A DNA stretch of 7,094 nt, taken from Anaerolineales bacterium UBA877. GTDB taxonomy: Bacteria; Chloroflexota; Anaerolineae; Anaerolineales; Villigracilaceae. Position numbers and translations under genes: made by a program. The notes under the pieces were generated by a model that made no database searches, was not told the DNA's origin, and saw nothing but the letters and a program-made list of their open reading frames with translations. This document shows positions 5,696-7,094 of the stretch, piece by piece. The stretch covers positions 22,188 through 29,281 of the forward strand of contig DBFP01000001.1 in the NCBI GenBank assembly GCA_002294405.1, written 5' to 3'. Every line of letters starts with the position of its first letter. Position 1 is the stretch's first letter.

Positions 5696-6814
5696 TTATT
5701 GAGGATGAATCGCCTCCGATTTGCTGCCGAGGAGGGATAGTTCCTTCAAGTGGCTGGAGAACGCCTCCCTCCAGGTCTTGTGGCAATGATAAACGATGCC
5801 GAACTCTTCACATGTTGCTCGTACGATCGGCGCCAGACGCGGGTAGATCATATGGCATATATGTGGAAACAAATGGTGCTCGATCTGGAAGTTCAACCCG
5901 CCGATAAAATTAAACAACAACCAGTTTTTCGGCGCAAAATCCACGGTCGTCTCGACCTGGTGCACGGCCCACTCATTGTCGATATGCTGTGGGCTGCCCA
6001 ACGGTTCCGGGAAGGCGGCATACCCATTAATGTGCGCGAGCTGGAAGATGACGCTCAGAACCAAGCCGACCGTCAGAAGCACAATAAAAAAACCAATCAA
6101 CACCTGCCACCACGGGAAGACCAGCAGCGGGAGCCCGATCATGATCCCGAAAAAGAAAAGCTTGCCAGCCCAGAATGTGACATTGTCAGCCGGGCTCATT
6201 TTTGGGTAAACATGGTTTGCATCCGATTTGCCAGCCACCACCATCATAAAATCCCGCAAAATGAAGTCGAAGCCGATCATGCTGTACACCACCGGGAAGT
6301 ACCAGGCTTGTCCCCTGTGGTGCGGTTTCCACGGTGCGCGGGGGGTGAGACGCATCAAGCCAAAGGCCTCAACGTCGTCATCGAAGCCGGCAATATTGGT
6401 GTAAGTGTGATGCCAAATGTTATGCTTGGTGCGCCAGCGAAATCCGCTCATGCCCAACATATCAGCGCTTAAACTTACCAGCCGGTTAACCGAGGGGTTG
6501 TCTGCATAGCCGCCGTGATTGGCATCATGCATCACATTGAACCCGACTGAGGCGATGGCCAATGCCCATGCCAGGCACAGGCAAAAGTTGACCACCATGG
6601 GAAAATGACCGAGCAGCAGCAACAGGTATATCCCCAGCCACAAAGCCAGTGCTACCGCTGTTTTCAGACGCATGGCGGGTACGTCCCGCCCGGTGAGATG
6701 GTTATCGCGCAGATAAGCATTAACACGCTCATTAAGTGTCTTTTGAAAACCTCGATGTTGTGTGAACTGCAGGCTCCGACTGGTGGTTTTTTCTATAATA
6801 TGGTCGACTGCCAT
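5696..6814 (-). CDS. Membrane fatty-acid desaturase (acyl-lipid or acyl-CoA type)
   Basis: ATG 6814-6812 follows GAAGGAG at seven bases; 372 residues is the usual length for the family. The three histidine boxes that hold the di-iron centre are intact: H96-DAN-H100, H131-NIW-H135-H136 and Q310-IE-H313-H314. The stretch FNFIGGLNFQIEHHLFP (301-317) is characteristic of the front-end/DesA3-like branch (linoleoyl-CoA or delta-6 type), although similarity does not fix the double-bond position. Hydrophobic segments at about 50-69, 72-92, 213-234 and 236-258 fit the usual four-helix membrane topology with cytoplasmic His boxes. There is no fused cytochrome b5 or ferredoxin domain, so electrons must come from a separate partner. 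It inserts a cis double bond into a fatty acyl chain using O2, and would adjust membrane fluidity. The gene stands alone, convergent with the transporter operon. Confidence 0.95.
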   Translation of the reverse strand: MAVDHIIEKTTSRSLQFTQHRGFQKTLNERVNAYLRDNHLTGRDVPAMRLKTAVALALWLGIYLLLLLGHFPMVVNFCLCLAWALAIASVGFNVMHDANHGGYADNPSVNRLVSLSADMLGMSGFRWRTKHNIWHHTYTNIAGFDDDVEAFGLMRLTPRAPWKPHHRGQAWYFPVVYSMIGFDFILRDFMMVVAGKSDANHVYPKMSPADNVTFWAGKLFFFGIMIGLPLLVFPWWQVLIGFFIVLLTVGLVLSVIFQLAHINGYAAFPEPLGSPQHIDNEWAVHQVETTVDFAPKNWLLFNFIGGLNFQIEHHLFPHICHMIYPRLAPIVRATCEEFGIVYHCHKTWREAFSSHLKELSLLGSKSEAIHPQ

Positions 6815-6830
6815 TATGACTCTCCTTCAG

Positions 6831-6866
6831 CGTGACTTTATTAGTTCTATCAACGGGTTTGTCACG
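6831..6866 (-). repeat. Inverted repeat in the desaturase leader
   Basis: CGTGAC (6831-6836) and GTCACG (6861-6866) form a 6-bp inverted repeat, 24 bases apart, between the -10 candidate and the start codon. In the mRNA the second arm ends three bases before the Shine-Dalgarno GAAGGAG, so a hairpin could affect ribosome access. The arms are short, so a chance origin is quite possible. Confidence 0.3.
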
Positions 6867-6876
6867 AATTGAGTCC

Positions 6877-6882
6877 ATTATA
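6877..6882 (-). promoter_or_regulatory. -10 box of the desaturase promoter
   Basis: A perfect TATAAT on the minus strand (6882-6877), in the context TTTATAATGG, 62 bp upstream of the desaturase ATG. The -35 area (about 6900-6905, TCGAGT) matches the consensus poorly, suggesting a weak or activated promoter. Confidence 0.45.
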
Positions 6883-6992
6883 AAGGGAAATTGGAAGTCA
6901 CTCGAATCCCCTCCGACAGGGTTCTAACTTGAAGAACTGCCGTTGCCTGCCTCTCCTTTCATCAAAGGAACTTTTCTCTTCCTCTGGCGTCC

Positions 6993-7019
6993 ATAGAGTG
7001 TACAATTACTTTATAGAGT
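6993..7019 (+). repeat. Direct repeat ATAGAGT, 20-bp period, upstream of the right-edge gene
   Basis: ATAGAGT occurs at 6993-6999 and 7013-7019, two helical turns apart, ending 25 bp before the ATG at 7045. TACAAT (7001-7006) lies between the copies and could be a -10 box, but no good -35 matches it. Possible regulator site or chance. Confidence 0.3.
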
Positions 7020-7044
7020 AGGGATGTTTCCCAAGGAGTATTAA

Positions 7045-7094
7045 ATGAAAACCAAATTCTTATTTCTCATCACGGTCTTGCTGCTCGGCATTAT
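7045..7094 (+). CDS. Start of an exported protein gene (cut by window edge)
   Basis: ATG 7045 follows AAGGAG (7033-7038) at six bases. Only 16 full codons are present: M-K-T-K-F-L-F-L-I-T-V-L-L-L-G-I. Two lysines followed by a hydrophobic run are typical of a Sec signal peptide or an N-terminal membrane anchor. It is divergent from the desaturase, with a 230-bp spacer. The product cannot be named from so little. Confidence 0.65.
   Translation, partial: MKTKFLFLITVLLLGI

Noticed and set aside
5750..6472. Plus-strand open frame (240 codons) opposite the desaturase
   Set aside because: The minus strand encodes intact histidine boxes. The plus translation is low-sense and rich in His, Gln and Lys.
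6954..6969. Hairpin TCCTTT-CATC-AAAGGA as a terminator
   Set aside because: No gene ends upstream of it on either strand, the stem is short, and it lies in a divergent promoter spacer.

Overview
The window looks like a piece of a bacterial chromosome. The best guess is a Chloroflexota member (Anaerolineae-like). That rests on the domain style of the proteins and is an inference: there is no rRNA or other phylogenetic marker here. Genes start with clear Shine-Dalgarno sites (GGAGG, AAGGAG, GAGGTGAT), coding DNA is moderately GC-rich, and the spacers between genes are AT-rich. No mobile element, tRNA, rRNA or CRISPR array was seen.

Layout. (1) Positions 1-716, minus strand: two tandem paralogous genes for small secreted proteins, the second cut by the window edge. 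(2) Positions 717-1139: a 423-bp AT-rich divergent control region with A/T tracts, inverted repeats and a possible promoter. (3) Positions 1140-5469, plus strand: a probable two-gene operon. The first gene encodes a 1080-residue ABCG-type transporter half-molecule with three N-terminal FHA (phosphothreonine-reading) domains and an unusually large external loop. The second, 64 bp downstream, encodes an exported protein with a predicted concanavalin-like beta-sandwich that seems to be interrupted by a coiled coil. (4) Positions 5470-5695: a convergent spacer, flanked by a probable plus-strand terminator and a strong minus-strand terminator. (5) Positions 5696-6814, minus strand: a membrane fatty-acid desaturase with all three histidine boxes. 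(6) Positions 6815-7044: a second divergent control region. (7) Positions 7045-7094, plus strand: the first 16 codons of a gene that begins with a signal-peptide-like segment.

How they may work together. The FHA-ABC fusion recalls mycobacterial Rv1747, an ABC exporter controlled by Ser/Thr kinase phosphorylation. The downstream exported protein is the natural candidate partner: both it and the transporter's external loop carry a predicted coiled-coil stretch outside the membrane. The substrate cannot be read from the sequence. The small secreted paralogs are divergent from this operon, and an imperfect palindrome is repeated on each side of the shared spacer, so co-regulation is possible but unproven. 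The desaturase is probably independent: it faces the operon tail to tail and has its own terminator. Its oxygen requirement suggests the organism meets at least some O2.
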